The notes: generated by a model from the letters alone, not told the origin. 64,000 bases of DNA from Pseudomonas fragi (GCF_025426255.1 NZ_CP104861.1:3348001-3412000); one strand, 5' to 3'. Positions 17,245 to 26,810 are shown, counted from the stretch's first letter. Numbers and translations: made by a program.

Positions 17245-19323
17245 TTACTTCGGATCAGCCACACCTGCGGTGTTATCCAGCAGGCTTTTGGTCGCGGTTT
17301 GCAGGAAGGATTCGAGCTTCTGTTTAAGCACGGCTTCGTCCGGCGAATCGGTCACCACTTTGGCTTCAGCATTGGCACCCAACTTGTACTGCCAAATCTT
17401 GGGCGGCATATCCTTGGGCTGAACCAGCAACTGGTCGTCACTGATGATCGCCACTGTCTGGTCATTGCCAGACGGCTTGATCACACCGCTGCCCTTGTCG
17501 CCTTCAGGCAGAGTGAGCAGGTCACGACCCCAGCATTGCTGACGGAACTCGCCACCCAAACGGCCCATGATGGTTGGCACGATGTCGACCTGAGTCCCCA
17601 CAATGTCAGTACGGGCCCCAAATTTTTCCTGAATGCCAGGACCGATCAGCAGCAATGGCACGTTAAAACGCCCAAGGTCCATCTCGGATATCTGCTGTTC
17701 GTTGCCGAAGCCGTGGTCACCGACCACCACAAACAGGGTTTCCTTGAAATATGGCTCTTTGCGCGCTTTTTCGAAGAACTGGCCCAACGCCCAGTCCGAG
17801 TAACGCATCGCGGTCAAATGCTCGTTGAGCGAACCACGATCCGTCACCGGCTCAACCGGCAACGGCGTAGGCAAGGCATACGGCGTGTGGTTGGACAGGG
17901 TTTGCAGCAACGCATAGAAAGGCTCTTTGCCTTCACGCTTTTTCAGCTCTTCCAGGCCACGATTGAACATGTCCTGATCGGACACGCCCCAAGTAGGATC
18001 AGAGAACACCGGGTCAACGAAATCGTTACGACCAACAAAAGTGGTCATCCCCTGGTTGCTGAAGAAACCTGACTGGTTGTCCCAGGCAAAATCGCCGTTG
18101 TAGACATACACGTCATCGAACTTGCGTGCGCTAAGCAGCTCTGGCAGGCCAGACAGCTTGTGGCTGCCTTCCGGGGTCTGCATCAGGTATTCAAAGCCCG
18201 GCAGGTTCGGGAAGCAGGCCATGGTGGCAAACATGCCCTGGTGGGTATGGGTGCCGTTGGAGAAGAAGCGCTCAAACAGCAAGCCTTCCTTGGACAGGTT
18301 GTCGAAGTACGGCGTGATATTGCCCGGACGACCTAGCGCGCCCACCGAGTGACCGGCGAAGCTTTCCATCAGGATCACGACAACGTTCTTGATCGGCAGG
18401 GTTTTTTCCGCAGGCGGCGTGGTATCACGACGTACAGCAGCAGTGTCCGGATCGACCAGCTTGTCGTTCGCGGTCAGCAACATATCGCGCACGGTTTGTT
18501 GAGCTACCGGCTGTTCCAGCGTGGCCTTCCAGGTATTGGCGCGGTCATCACCGAAGCGGCTTTTGGCTGCTGCAATCAGGGACAGAGAGCCGTTCAGACC
18601 CAATTGGTTAGCGAAGTTGGAGTCTGTTGTGTAGGCATCACCCCAGCGCAGCGGAGGACCTTGGCGCAAAGTACCGCGAGCAGCCACCACACACACCAAC
18701 AGCAGCACCACAAACACCGCAACGCGGCCATACCAAGGCGCTACGGCACGGGATCCGCCTGCAGTAGCCACGGTCGAGCTGGAGCGAGTTACGCGGTCAG
18801 CGCCTCGGAAGGCAAAGTACAAAATGACGGTGCCAACAGCCCAGGCCAGCAGGTAACGCACGACCGGGAAGCCATACCAGAGCATGCTCATCACGGTTTT
18901 CGGGTCTTCCTTCACGTACTGGAAAACCAGACCGTTAAGGCGTTGATGGAATTCACGATAGAAGTCCATCTCCATCAGGCCCAGAAACAGCGCCAGACTG
19001 CTGGCAGCAGTCAGCCAGAAGCGCAGCACGCCGCGCGCAGCCATTGCCTTGACGCTGAGCAGCGCCAGCAGCAGAGGAATGCTGAAGTAGACAACAATAC
19101 GAATGTCAAAACGCAAGCCGTTGGCGAACGCTTCAAGGAAAGTAGAGGCCGGGGTATCGAGGATCATTTCCCGGTTATAAACCAGCAATGCCACCCGCAG
19201 CAGGGTGAACATCACCATCATGATCAAGGCACAGAGCAGCGTAAACGCCAGATGCGATTTGACAGTCGGTTGCAACATACGCGTGGCCGCGTGTTGTTGT
19301 CTTGGGGCGTCCGGGTTTGCCAT
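17245..19323 (-). CDS. LTA synthase family sulfatase-fold protein
   Basis: 692 residues. Five transmembrane helices occupy roughly residues 24-216, followed by a periplasmic alkaline-phosphatase/sulfatase domain. Metal and nucleophile sites are visible: VVVILMESFAG near 314-324 (Glu metal ligand), FFSNGTHTHQGM near 353-363 (threonine nucleophile region) and VVGDHGF near 560. In Gram-negatives this family transfers phosphoglycerol or related groups to periplasmic glucans or lipids; the acceptor here is unknown. No strong ribosome site before the ATG at 19323. Alone in its transcription unit with terminators on both sides. Confidence 0.85.
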   Translation of the reverse strand: MANPDAPRQQHAATRMLQPTVKSHLAFTLLCALIMMVMFTLLRVALLVYNREMILDTPASTFLEAFANGLRFDIRIVVYFSIPLLLALLSVKAMAARGVLRFWLTAASSLALFLGLMEMDFYREFHQRLNGLVFQYVKEDPKTVMSMLWYGFPVVRYLLAWAVGTVILYFAFRGADRVTRSSSTVATAGGSRAVAPWYGRVAVFVVLLLVCVVAARGTLRQGPPLRWGDAYTTDSNFANQLGLNGSLSLIAAAKSRFGDDRANTWKATLEQPVAQQTVRDMLLTANDKLVDPDTAAVRRDTTPPAEKTLPIKNVVVILMESFAGHSVGALGRPGNITPYFDNLSKEGLLFERFFSNGTHTHQGMFATMACFPNLPGFEYLMQTPEGSHKLSGLPELLSARKFDDVYVYNGDFAWDNQSGFFSNQGMTTFVGRNDFVDPVFSDPTWGVSDQDMFNRGLEELKKREGKEPFYALLQTLSNHTPYALPTPLPVEPVTDRGSLNEHLTAMRYSDWALGQFFEKARKEPYFKETLFVVVGDHGFGNEQQISEMDLGRFNVPLLLIGPGIQEKFGARTDIVGTQVDIVPTIMGRLGGEFRQQCWGRDLLTLPEGDKGSGVIKPSGNDQTVAIISDDQLLVQPKDMPPKIWQYKLGANAEAKVVTDSPDEAVLKQKLESFLQTATKSLLDNTAGVADPK

Positions 19324-19534
19324 GTCGTTTTAGGACCCATTGGTTCAAGTTGAAGTGGCTTTATCACCGGTGGCTTGCCACGGGTGCATCGCTCTCTATT
19401 ACGCAAAATTTGGCCGTCGACTGACTGCTAAATACCAAGCCAGAGCCGTTTAACGAGTCGATCGAGCAGAAAAATGCGCGCGAATTGTCTTAAAGATACC
19501 GTGAAAATTTCGTGCAGAGCACATTTTGAAACAT

Positions 19535-19557
19535 AAAAAAGGGCCATCAGGCCCTTT
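19535..19557 (-). terminator. Intrinsic terminator (bidirectional)
   Basis: AAAAAAGGGCC-ATCA-GGCCCTTT lies beyond the 3' end of the PLDc_N gene, with A and T runs on both sides. Confidence 0.75.
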
Positions 19558-19620
19558 GTTACTATTACAGAAGCTTAATCGTTGCTTGGCGTGTTGGCTG
19601 CCAGCTGACAACTGGCCAAC

Positions 19621-19812
19621 TTAAATGCGCACATTGCCCCGCGGCCCGGCGATGGCCCAAATGACCAGCCCCAGTACCGGCAGGAAGAGGATCAACAACA
19701 CCCAGAGGATTTTCGCCCCGGTCCCGGCACCGCTTTTGAGCACATTGATGATGGCCCAGATATCCAGAGCCAGAATGATCAGACCAATCAGACCATTAAA
19801 GGTTGAACCCAT
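19621..19812 (-). CDS. PLDc_N domain small membrane protein
   Basis: 63 residues from ATG at 19812. Two hydrophobic helices (GLIGLIILALDIWAIINVLK and ILWVLLILFLPVLGLVIWAI) and the ending AGPRGNVRI match the phospholipase D nuclease N-terminal domain family. It is a short inner-membrane protein with no catalytic domain. The upstream extension to 19842 lacks support. Confidence 0.85.
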   Translation of the reverse strand: MGSTFNGLIGLIILALDIWAIINVLKSGAGTGAKILWVLLILFLPVLGLVIWAIAGPRGNVRI

Positions 19813-19895
19813 GATGACGCTCCTGAGTGAGTACTTGTGCACATAGGATAGTCACCCGTGGCCGGGGTTCAGTTTTTTATTGCACTGGCCCGGCG

Positions 19896-20426
19896 TCAGA
19901 CGTGCACTGCCACTTTCAAGGCTTCCAGCGAAGGTGCCGCAGCAATACCGGCTTCTGCGCACAGCTCGAGTACGCGCGGCACGTCATTGCCGTAAACCAG
20001 CACCACCTGGATTTCATCATCCAGCGGCTGGCTGAGGTTCAGCAACACATAGCCACCATTTTGCGGGTTCATGCTGCCCATCTGGATCTGAATCCGGTTC
20101 AGTGCCGTCAGCGGCTCGGTCTTGGCCAGCTGTTTGGGCTTGATATTGAACGCTACGCCCGGGCCAAACGAGTCGACGATCTGGGCAAACAGATCCATGT
20201 AGGTGTCTGCCTGAAACAAGACTGTATCCGGCAGGCTGCCCACAACCACCCACTCACCCAATGGGATGGGGAAGCTGTCGTCGTAGTTGATGTCCGGGTT
20301 GGCAGCCAGAAACCCAGCCTGGTCGGCGTACGCTTGAGCCGCCTCATCAGCAATCGCGGCGATTTCATCGTCGCCCATGCACCCAGAGCTGATTTTGCTG
20401 ATGAGTTCAACGAGAGTGGTTTTCAT
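19896..20426 (-). CDS. Conserved hypothetical protein
   Basis: 176 residues, acidic and soluble, no signal peptide or membrane segment. I recognise it only as a conserved Pseudomonas protein; no functional family can be named. A WVVVGSLPDTVLFQADTYMD stretch and a closing APSLEALKVAVHV are its clearest segments. The preceding gene on the same strand is the ankyrin protein, 68 bases away, so they may be cotranscribed. Confidence 0.7.
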   Translation of the reverse strand: MKTTLVELISKISSGCMGDDEIAAIADEAAQAYADQAGFLAANPDINYDDSFPIPLGEWVVVGSLPDTVLFQADTYMDLFAQIVDSFGPGVAFNIKPKQLAKTEPLTALNRIQIQMGSMNPQNGGYVLLNLSQPLDDEIQVVLVYGNDVPRVLELCAEAGIAAAPSLEALKVAVHV

Positions 20427-20493
20427 GGGCGAGGCCTGTCACAAGGAAAATTAAGGGCGCGAAGGATATAACAATTGCGCCCTTCAAGGGCAA

Positions 20494-21027
20494 TCAGCCC
20501 AGCAGCTTCTCGAGTTGAGCTACCGCCTCGGTAGCTCCCATGGTCTTGGCCGCATCCAGTGCCGTAATGCCGTTGGCGTCCTTGGCTTTTGGATCGGCAC
20601 CCTTGCTGACCAGGTAATCAATGATCGGCGTGCGGTTGAACATCGCGGCCATCATCAACGCAGTCCGGCCATCAAACGAAGCGCCTTCTACTTGCGCGCC
20701 GCCCTCGACCAAAGTTTTGACCATCTCCAGATCGCCCTTGAAAGCTGCACCGGCAATCGGACTTTGGCCGTTGTCGTTGCGGATTTCAGGATCGGCATTG
20801 TGCTCCAGCAAAACCTTAACGGCCTCTACGTGCCCGTGATAGCTGGCCAGCATCAACAGGGTATCGCCCTTGTGATTGCGCAAATTGGCGGGTAAGCCCT
20901 TGCTCAGCAAGGCTGCCAGCATCGCAGCATCGCCGTCGCGCGCCTTGTTGAACACCTGCTCGGCAAAGTCGGCGGCCTCTTCTGGGGTCATCTGCCGGTT
21001 TTGGTCTGCTGGCTTGTCGTCTGACAT
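20494..21027 (-). CDS. Ankyrin repeat protein
   Basis: 177 residues from MSDDKPADQN. After a 40-residue helical lead there are four ankyrin repeats (GDTLLMLASYHGHVEAVKVL; GQSPIAGAAFKGDLEMVKTL; GRTALMMAAMFNRTPIIDYL; GITALDAAKTMGATEAVAQL). Similar Pseudomonas ankyrin proteins (AnkB type) support catalase activity, but no catalase gene is nearby. It is a cytosolic protein-interaction scaffold. The upstream extension to 21111 is unlikely because the ATG at 21027 fits the family start. Confidence 0.88.
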   Translation of the reverse strand: MSDDKPADQNRQMTPEEAADFAEQVFNKARDGDAAMLAALLSKGLPANLRNHKGDTLLMLASYHGHVEAVKVLLEHNADPEIRNDNGQSPIAGAAFKGDLEMVKTLVEGGAQVEGASFDGRTALMMAAMFNRTPIIDYLVSKGADPKAKDANGITALDAAKTMGATEAVAQLEKLLG

Positions 21028-21156
21028 GTAAGGCTCCACGTTCGTTACAAAAAAACCTAGTTTCCTGAGACGGAGCAAATGTGTCATCCCTTTTTTACTC
21101 AAGATGCTCATAGAGACAATTAATCAACGGTCAAAGATTGATACGCACATGGCAAA

Positions 21157-21195
21157 ATGCAGGATGCACGATGCCCATTCATGCAGAATGCACGA
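21157..21195. repeat. Two direct copies of a 15-bp motif
   Basis: ATGCAGGATGCACGA (21157-21171) and ATGCAGAATGCACGA (21181-21195) are 14/15 identical, 24 bases start to start. They lie between the divergent ankyrin and DUF3509 genes and could be a regulator-binding site; unproven. Confidence 0.6.
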
Positions 21196-21318
21196 CTCAT
21201 TGATTTGCGCAAAAATATAAGTAGCTGATTTTAAACGATTTTTTAAAAAATCAATGATGGCACAATCACTGCACCTTCTACTCCATACAAGCCCTTCAAG
21301 AGCTATGGAGCTGAACAC

Positions 21319-21597
21319 ATGAGCATGATCCAGGAAAAATTCGCATCGTTGTTCTCCAACCACACCGTGACCGTCAAGCCCCGCCCCGATGGCGGCGTGT
21401 TGCTGACCCTGTGTGACAGCGATGGCAAGCAGACCCAGCGCACACTTTCTTACGCGCAACTGCACACCGCAGAGCAATTGACTTGGGCCATCAGCGCTAT
21501 TCGCCGCGACCTGGCGGGCTCAGCCAGTGAGCTGCCGACCATTTCGCTGCTGCAAAGCCAGCATCGCTTCGCCCTGCCGACTTATCACAGCCGCTAA
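21319..21597 (+). CDS. DUF3509 domain-containing protein
   Basis: 92 residues: opens MIQEKFASLFSNHTVTVKP, then RPDGGVLLTL, the Pseudomonas DUF3509 signature; ends in a variable TISLLQSQHRFALP tail. It is a small cytosolic protein of unknown function, usually present in several copies per Pseudomonas genome. It has its own terminator and an A+T-rich upstream region carrying two copies of a 15-bp repeat. Confidence 0.85.
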   Translation: MSMIQEKFASLFSNHTVTVKPRPDGGVLLTLCDSDGKQTQRTLSYAQLHTAEQLTWAISAIRRDLAGSASELPTISLLQSQHRFALPTYHSR

Positions 21598-21614
21598 ACC
21601 GTGAATGCCACATA

Positions 21615-21643
21615 CAAAAAAGCCAGCATTCGCTGGCTTTTTT
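21615..21643. terminator. Bidirectional intrinsic terminator
   Basis: AAAAAAGCCAGC-ATTC-GCTGGCTTTTTT, between the DUF3509 gene and mtnD. Confidence 0.92.
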
Positions 21644-21739
21644 ACTGTGTGCAGCAGTCGCACCCCTGGAATGATCCAGGCAAACCGGATCATCTCCTGC
21701 AACAACATGAGCAGCGTGATGAGCAGCGTGGGAGCGTGA

Positions 21740-22285
21740 TTAATCTTCGAGGCGCGGGAAATGATTGGCGATGTCTTCGCCAGTAAAGTCCGCGACCCAG
21801 CCTTCAGGGTTTTTGAACAGCCGGATGGCAACAAAATGCGGATGCTCGCCCATATCGAACCAGTGCCGCGTGCCTGCTGGCACTGAGATCAGGTCGTTCT
21901 TTTCGCACAAAACTGCATAAATATAATCTTCAATGTGCAGCGTAAACAGCCCACGTCCGGCGACGAAAAAACGCACCTCATCTTCGGCATGACGATGCTC
22001 ATCGAGGAATTTGGCGCGCAGTTCGGCTTTTTGCGGGTGATCGCTATTGAGGCTGATCACGTCAACGGCGACATAGCCACCCTCGCTCATCAGCCGGTCA
22101 ATCTGGGGGCGATAGGCGCTGATCACTTGTTCCTGACTGGCACCCGGCTGAATTGGCGCGCCCGCCTGCCAACGGTCAAAGCGCACACCCTGCTCGGCCA
22201 GCGTGGAGGCGATGTCTTCAAGGTGGGTCAGCACCTTGTTCGGTAGCTCGGGGCTCGATACGTGATAAACGGACAGGCTGCTCAT
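21740..22285 (-). CDS. mtnD: Acireductone dioxygenase
   Basis: 181 residues. In the methionine salvage pathway it oxidises 1,2-dihydroxy-3-keto-5-methylthiopentene to formate and the keto acid of methionine (Fe form), or gives an off-pathway product with Ni. The cupin metal ligands are present: H97 and H99 and E103 in EHRHAEDEVRFF, and H141 in AGTRHWF. The start at MSSLSVYH matches the family. mtnB and mtnC, often adjacent in Pseudomonas, are not in this window. Confidence 0.93.
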   Translation of the reverse strand: MSSLSVYHVSSPELPNKVLTHLEDIASTLAEQGVRFDRWQAGAPIQPGASQEQVISAYRPQIDRLMSEGGYVAVDVISLNSDHPQKAELRAKFLDEHRHAEDEVRFFVAGRGLFTLHIEDYIYAVLCEKNDLISVPAGTRHWFDMGEHPHFVAIRLFKNPEGWVADFTGEDIANHFPRLED

Positions 22286-22385
22286 GGGGCGTGGTTCCTC
22301 GGCTTCGGCGCGCACTCGGCTTTTACAGACCGCTCAGGCATACCGGTCAAATCAAGTGATGGGCTTCTTCACAACGAAGTCAGCG

Positions 22386-22484
22386 TTAACGATTGAGTAC
22401 TGCGCGGGTTTTCAGTTCGCCTTCAAACAGGAGTTCGAAGGCTTCAATGATATCCAGGCTCAGGTGTTCACGGATAAGGCTCAT
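22386..22484 (-). CDS. Small 32-residue ORF coupled to the MFS gene
   Basis: The ATG at 22484 overlaps the MFS transporter stop by four bases (ATGA), so it would be translated by coupling. The product opens MSLIREHLSLDIIEAFELLF and ends TRAVLNR. The sequence resembles the last helix of zinc alcohol dehydrogenases, so it may be a truncated remnant rather than a functional microprotein. Not recognised as a known family. Confidence 0.4.
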   Translation of the reverse strand: MSLIREHLSLDIIEAFELLFEGELKTRAVLNR

Positions 22485-23629
22485 GGCCTGTCCTCTTGCA
22501 GTCGAGTGCCAATGATAACGGCTGCGGCCAACGCTGCGAGGCTTGCCATACTAAAGGTGATAGCGGGGCCCAGCGTGTTCCAGCTGTAGCCGGAGTACAG
22601 CGCCCCCACAGCTCCGCCGATACCGGCCAACGTGGCATACAGGGCCTGGCCCTGCCCTTGTTGGCCGGGGCCGAAACTGCGCTGCACAAAGGTCATGGCC
22701 GATGCATGAAAACTGCCGAAGGTTGCGGCGTGCAGCAGCTGCGCCAACAACAGCACCCACAAGTGCTCGGCAAAAGACCCCAACAGCAGCCAGCGCAAGG
22801 CGGCCAGCATAAAGCTGAACATCAACACCCGCCGCACCGAGAACTTCAGCAGGATGCGGCGCATGGCCAAAAACATCAGCACTTCGGCAACCACCCCCAA
22901 GGCCCAGAGCAAGCCAATCACGCCACGGCTGTAACCAAGGTCTTCAAGGTGCAAGGTCAGGAAGGTGTAATACGGTCCGTGGCTCATTTGCATCAACGCG
23001 ACACAGGCATAAAACGCCAGCACGCCCGGACTGCACAGCTGCTTTAAAAAACCACCCGCGATGAGCTTTCGTCCCTGACTTGAAGGCTGCGCGTTCGGCA
23101 CCCAGAGGCTGCACAACACAATCCCGGCCATGATTACGATCAACGCTACCGGGTAGATATCCAGGCTCAGCCACTCGAACAGGCGCCCCAAAATCACCAC
23201 GGTAAGAATGAAGCCGATAGAGCCCCACAGGCGAATCTGACTGTAGCGTTCAGGCTGCTCACGCAAGTGGGCGAAGGTGATGACTTCAAATTGCGGCAAC
23301 ACGGCGTGCCAGAAGAACGCGTGCAACGCCATCACCAGCGCCAGCCAGACGTAACTCTGGCTAACAAAAATCAGCGCAAAACTGAGCAAGGTACACAGCG
23401 CACCCAAACGCACGATCAACAGACGCTGGCCGGTGTAGTCGCCCAGCCAGCCCCACAGGTTGGGGGCCACGCAACGCATCAGCATCGGGATGGCAACCAG
23501 CTCGCCTATGCGTGCGCTGGAGAAGCCAAGGTGATGGAAGTACAGCGCCAGAAACGGCGCTGTCGCGCCGAGCAAAGCGAAATAGAAAAGATAGAACCCT
23601 GACAGGCGCCAGTAAGGAAGTGTCGCCAC
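22481..23629 (-). CDS. MFS transporter, phenylpropionate permease (HcaT-like) family
   Basis: 382 residues, twelve transmembrane helices. The N-terminus (PYWRLSGFYLFYFALLGATA) followed by LALYFHHLGFSSARIG is the MFS_1_like/PPP family signature, and FWHAVLPQFEVITFAHL and RLWGSIGFI motifs match HcaT-like proteins. It probably imports an aromatic acid or nucleoside-like compound; no substrate is indicated. It lies 34 bases downstream of aroC on the same strand, so the pair is likely cotranscribed. Confidence 0.85.
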   Translation of the reverse strand: MATLPYWRLSGFYLFYFALLGATAPFLALYFHHLGFSSARIGELVAIPMLMRCVAPNLWGWLGDYTGQRLLIVRLGALCTLLSFALIFVSQSYVWLALVMALHAFFWHAVLPQFEVITFAHLREQPERYSQIRLWGSIGFILTVVILGRLFEWLSLDIYPVALIVIMAGIVLCSLWVPNAQPSSQGRKLIAGGFLKQLCSPGVLAFYACVALMQMSHGPYYTFLTLHLEDLGYSRGVIGLLWALGVVAEVLMFLAMRRILLKFSVRRVLMFSFMLAALRWLLLGSFAEHLWVLLLAQLLHAATFGSFHASAMTFVQRSFGPGQQGQGQALYATLAGIGGAVGALYSGYSWNTLGPAITFSMASLAALAAAVIIGTRLQEDRP

Positions 23630-23663
23630 GGCCGTCAGACCGTAGCGCTCAACAGCCCTTGCA

Positions 23664-24755
23664 TTACAACTGGCCCAGCACTGGTGTGCTCACTCGCACA
23701 TCAGCGTTCTGGCCACGATGACGCAGCAGATGGTCCATCAACACGATGGCCATCATCGCTTCGGCAATCGGCGTGGCACGAATGCCAACGCACGGGTCAT
23801 GGCGGCCCTTGGTGATCACATCCACCGGATTGCCATGAACATCGATCGAACGACCCGGCGTGGTGATGCTCGACGTTGGCTTGAGGGCCAAATGCGCAAC
23901 GATCGGCTGACCAGACGAAATGCCGCCCAAAATGCCGCCTGCGTTGTTGCTAAGGAAGCCTTCAGGGGTCATCTCGTCGCGGTGCTCGGTGCCGCGCTGG
24001 GCAACGCTGGCAAAACCGGCGCCAATTTCAATGCCTTTGACCGCGTTGATGCTCATCAGCGCATGGGCCAGCTCGGCATCCAGACGATCGAAAATCGGCT
24101 CGCCCAAACCTGGAATCACGCCTTCGGCGACTACGGTGATCTTGGCACCGACCGAGTCCTGGTCACGGCGCAGTTGATCCATGTAGGCCTCAAGCTCGGG
24201 CACTTTGTCCGGATCGGGGCTGAAAAAGGCGTTTTCTTCGACTGAATCCCAGGTCTTGAACGGAATTTCAATCGGGCCCAACTGGCTCATGTAGCCACGA
24301 ATCACGATGCCCTGGGTTGCCAGATACTTCTTGGCAATTGCACCTGCGGCTACCCGCATGGCCGTTTCGCGGGCCGAGCTGCGACCGCCACCACGGTAAT
24401 CGCGCTCACCGTATTTGTGGTGGTAGGTGTAATCGGCGTGGGATGGGCGGAACAGGTCCTTGATCGCCGAATAGTCCTTGGACTTCTGATCGGTGTTGCG
24501 GATCAGCAGGCCGATGGCGCAACCGGTGGTGCGACCTTCAAAAACCCCGGAAAGGATTTCGACTTCGTCGGGTTCCTGACGCTGAGTCGTGTGACGACTG
24601 GTGCCGGGTTTGCGTCGATCCAGATCACGCTGCAAGTCTTCAAGAGACAGCTCAAGCCCGGGCGGGCAGCCATCAACAATGGCGACCAACGCCGGACCAT
24701 GGCTTTCGCCAGCGGTGGTGACAGTGAACAGCTTGCCGTAGGTATTGCCGGACAT
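23664..24755 (-). CDS. aroC: Chorismate synthase
   Basis: 363 residues, the usual length. It converts 5-enolpyruvylshikimate 3-phosphate to chorismate with reduced FMN, the last shared step of aromatic amino-acid synthesis. All three family signatures are visible: [18 protein letters not shown] near 16, [19 protein letters not shown] near 123-143, and [17 protein letters not shown] near 323-339. Start ATG at 24755. Confidence 0.97.
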   Translation of the reverse strand: MSGNTYGKLFTVTTAGESHGPALVAIVDGCPPGLELSLEDLQRDLDRRKPGTSRHTTQRQEPDEVEILSGVFEGRTTGCAIGLLIRNTDQKSKDYSAIKDLFRPSHADYTYHHKYGERDYRGGGRSSARETAMRVAAGAIAKKYLATQGIVIRGYMSQLGPIEIPFKTWDSVEENAFFSPDPDKVPELEAYMDQLRRDQDSVGAKITVVAEGVIPGLGEPIFDRLDAELAHALMSINAVKGIEIGAGFASVAQRGTEHRDEMTPEGFLSNNAGGILGGISSGQPIVAHLALKPTSSITTPGRSIDVHGNPVDVITKGRHDPCVGIRATPIAEAMMAIVLMDHLLRHRGQNADVRVSTPVLGQL

Positions 24756-24945
24756 GCAGGGCGCTCCGCGAAAATCAGCCGATTGAATTCAGCCCGGAAT
24801 CTGTTTTTTTGTTGCAGCCACAACAAAGCATGAACAGATCCCAGATAACTAAGTGCGCCAGTATACGCAGGCTACCTCTGTAGTTCATCCTCGAACCTTA
24901 CTCATCCGGGTTTGTCCAACCGGCACATTAGACAATGATGGCGCT

Positions 24946-25944
24946 ATGATGCTTCGAATACTCTTTTTAGCACTGACCCTGTTCGGCACCCAGGCCCTGG
25001 CGGCCCCTCCTTCTAATGTCTTGCTGCGACCCATTGAGCTGGATACCGGCTCTGGCACTCTGTATGGCTCGTTGGTGCTACCCAAGAGCGACAAACCCGT
25101 GCCTGTAGTGCTGATCATTGCCGGCTCCGGCCCTACTGACCGCGATGGCAACAACCCTATTGGCGGGCGTAACGACAGCCTGAAAAAACTGGCATGGCGC
25201 CTGGCACAGAGCAATATCGCCAGTGTGCGCTTCGACAAGCGCGGCATTGCCCAAAGCCAGCCTGCCGGGCCCGACGAGCGTCAGTTGAACTTCGATCAAT
25301 ATGTCTCCGACGCCGTCGCTTGGGGCAACAAGCTCAAGAGCGACCCGCGCTTTGGCAAGGTGTTTGTGCTCGGGCACAGTGAAGGCGCACTGATCGCCAG
25401 CCTGGCAGCACCTAAAATTGGCGCCGCCGGGGTGGTCTCCATTGCGGGCACGGGACGTCCGGTCGGCGTGTTGTTGCGCGAACAACTGCAACGCAATCAC
25501 CTGCCACCAGCCCTGCTCAAGCGCAGCTTTGAGCTGATCAGCACTCTGGAGGCCGGCCAAACCGACGACAACGTACCCACTGACCTGCAACTGGTGTTTC
25601 GCCCCTCCGTGCAGCCGTACATGGTCAGCCTGCTGCGCTACAACCCGGCTACCGCCTTTGCTGCATTAAAAATGCCGGCGCTGATCATTCAGGGCACTCA
25701 CGACATTCAGGTTGAGGTCAAGGATGCGCGCCTGCTCAAGGCAGCCAAGCCCGATGCCGTGCTGACCCTGATCAATGGCATGAACCACGTGATGCGCATC
25801 GTGCCCATGGACATGAAACGCCAGGTGCAGTCGTACAACGATCCCAATCAGCGGCTGGCTGGTGAGTTGGGTGACCGAACTGTGCGCTTTATCACGAAAG
25901 TGAACGCGGGCCAGCCCTACAGTACTGCGCATAACGGCCGATAA
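24946..25944 (+). CDS. Secreted alpha/beta hydrolase
   Basis: 332 residues from ATG at 24946. A Sec signal peptide ends near QALAA (residue 20). The catalytic elements are S145 in VLGHSEGAL, an Asp in GTHDIQV near 242 and a His in GMNHVMR near 268, forming a plausible triad. The IIAGSGPTDRDGNNP oxyanion region is typical of the YtmA/lysophospholipase-like serine hydrolases found in Pseudomonas periplasm. Substrate unknown. Divergent from aroC. Confidence 0.83.
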   Translation: MMLRILFLALTLFGTQALAAPPSNVLLRPIELDTGSGTLYGSLVLPKSDKPVPVVLIIAGSGPTDRDGNNPIGGRNDSLKKLAWRLAQSNIASVRFDKRGIAQSQPAGPDERQLNFDQYVSDAVAWGNKLKSDPRFGKVFVLGHSEGALIASLAAPKIGAAGVVSIAGTGRPVGVLLREQLQRNHLPPALLKRSFELISTLEAGQTDDNVPTDLQLVFRPSVQPYMVSLLRYNPATAFAALKMPALIIQGTHDIQVEVKDARLLKAAKPDAVLTLINGMNHVMRIVPMDMKRQVQSYNDPNQRLAGELGDRTVRFITKVNAGQPYSTAHNGR

Positions 25945-26003
25945 ACCTGTGTCGGCCGCCTTTGCTTAGCTGACATTTCGGGCTAGCACAGGATTGAGCC
26001 GCT

Positions 26004-26795
26004 ATGAGCGACACCCCATCACAACCCGCCGGGCCTGAGACAGCGGCAACGCCCGAAGCACCGCCGCTGCCTTGGGCTGACGTGCAACCTGAGCATTTCA
26101 GGATGCTGCGTCTCGCCCCCTTGCAGACCGACCGCAGCACGGGAGCGCGGCCCTTGCGCTTCGTGCAGTTCGGCTCTGCCGAGCGCCACAGCAAGGAGCT
26201 CAGCCTGCTGCGCCTGACTCTCTCGCTGCCTGGCCAGCGGGTACGCAGTGAACAAAACCATCTTGACGTGTGGGTCGACCACACCACCCGCCGCGTGCGT
26301 ATCAGCCCTGAACGCGGTTTGCAGGTAGAACCGCTGAACCGCGGAATTGGCCGTTTTCTGCTGGCCCAGGCCGTACTGTGGGCGCAGAAGAGATGGTCGC
26401 AGTACCGCATTGCCGGAACCGACCTGCCCAGCAGGGACGCGTTGAACGAAGACAGCCGCCTGCGTCGCGATCATTTCTTGCGTGTGCATGGGTTTGATGT
26501 GGTGTATGCCGACGCCCAGTATCTGAAAGCACGGATCGAAGACGTGCTGGTAGGCGAACTGCTGGACAGCTGGAACGCCGAAAAGCTGCAGATTCTGGAC
26601 ATTCTGGAGGCTGCGCACATGCTCCAGCAGGCCGAACAGAACCTGCTGGAACAAGATGTAAAACTGCGCGAAAAAGATGAAAAACTCAGCCGATACCAGC
26701 GCGAAGAGACTGGCCTGAGATTTACCATCACCTGCCTGGTGGCCTTTACGGTCTTCCAGGCAGGCTTGTTGATCTGGATTGCGACCCACCGCTGA
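26004..26795 (+). CDS. Conserved hypothetical, C-terminal membrane anchor
   Basis: 263 residues. A proline-rich start (PAGPETAATPEAPPLPWADV) precedes an alpha/beta globular body. A coiled-coil of about 45 residues (LQQAEQNLLEQDVKLREKDE) follows, then a single C-terminal transmembrane helix (TCLVAFTVFQAGLLIWIA). This is a tail-anchored layout. I recognise it as a conserved Pseudomonas protein without a known role. It stands between a hydrolase gene and a tandem repeat/IR element. Confidence 0.68.
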   Translation: MSDTPSQPAGPETAATPEAPPLPWADVQPEHFRMLRLAPLQTDRSTGARPLRFVQFGSAERHSKELSLLRLTLSLPGQRVRSEQNHLDVWVDHTTRRVRISPERGLQVEPLNRGIGRFLLAQAVLWAQKRWSQYRIAGTDLPSRDALNEDSRLRRDHFLRVHGFDVVYADAQYLKARIEDVLVGELLDSWNAEKLQILDILEAAHMLQQAEQNLLEQDVKLREKDEKLSRYQREETGLRFTITCLVAFTVFQAGLLIWIATHR

Positions 26796-26810
26796 TACTG
26801 CAGCCTGAAG

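Noticed and set aside
18349..19353. Long plus-strand ORF of about 330 codons
   Set aside because: It lies wholly antisense to the LTA-synthase-like gene, whose protein shows clear domains; the antisense product is rich in Gln/His/Arg and matches nothing.
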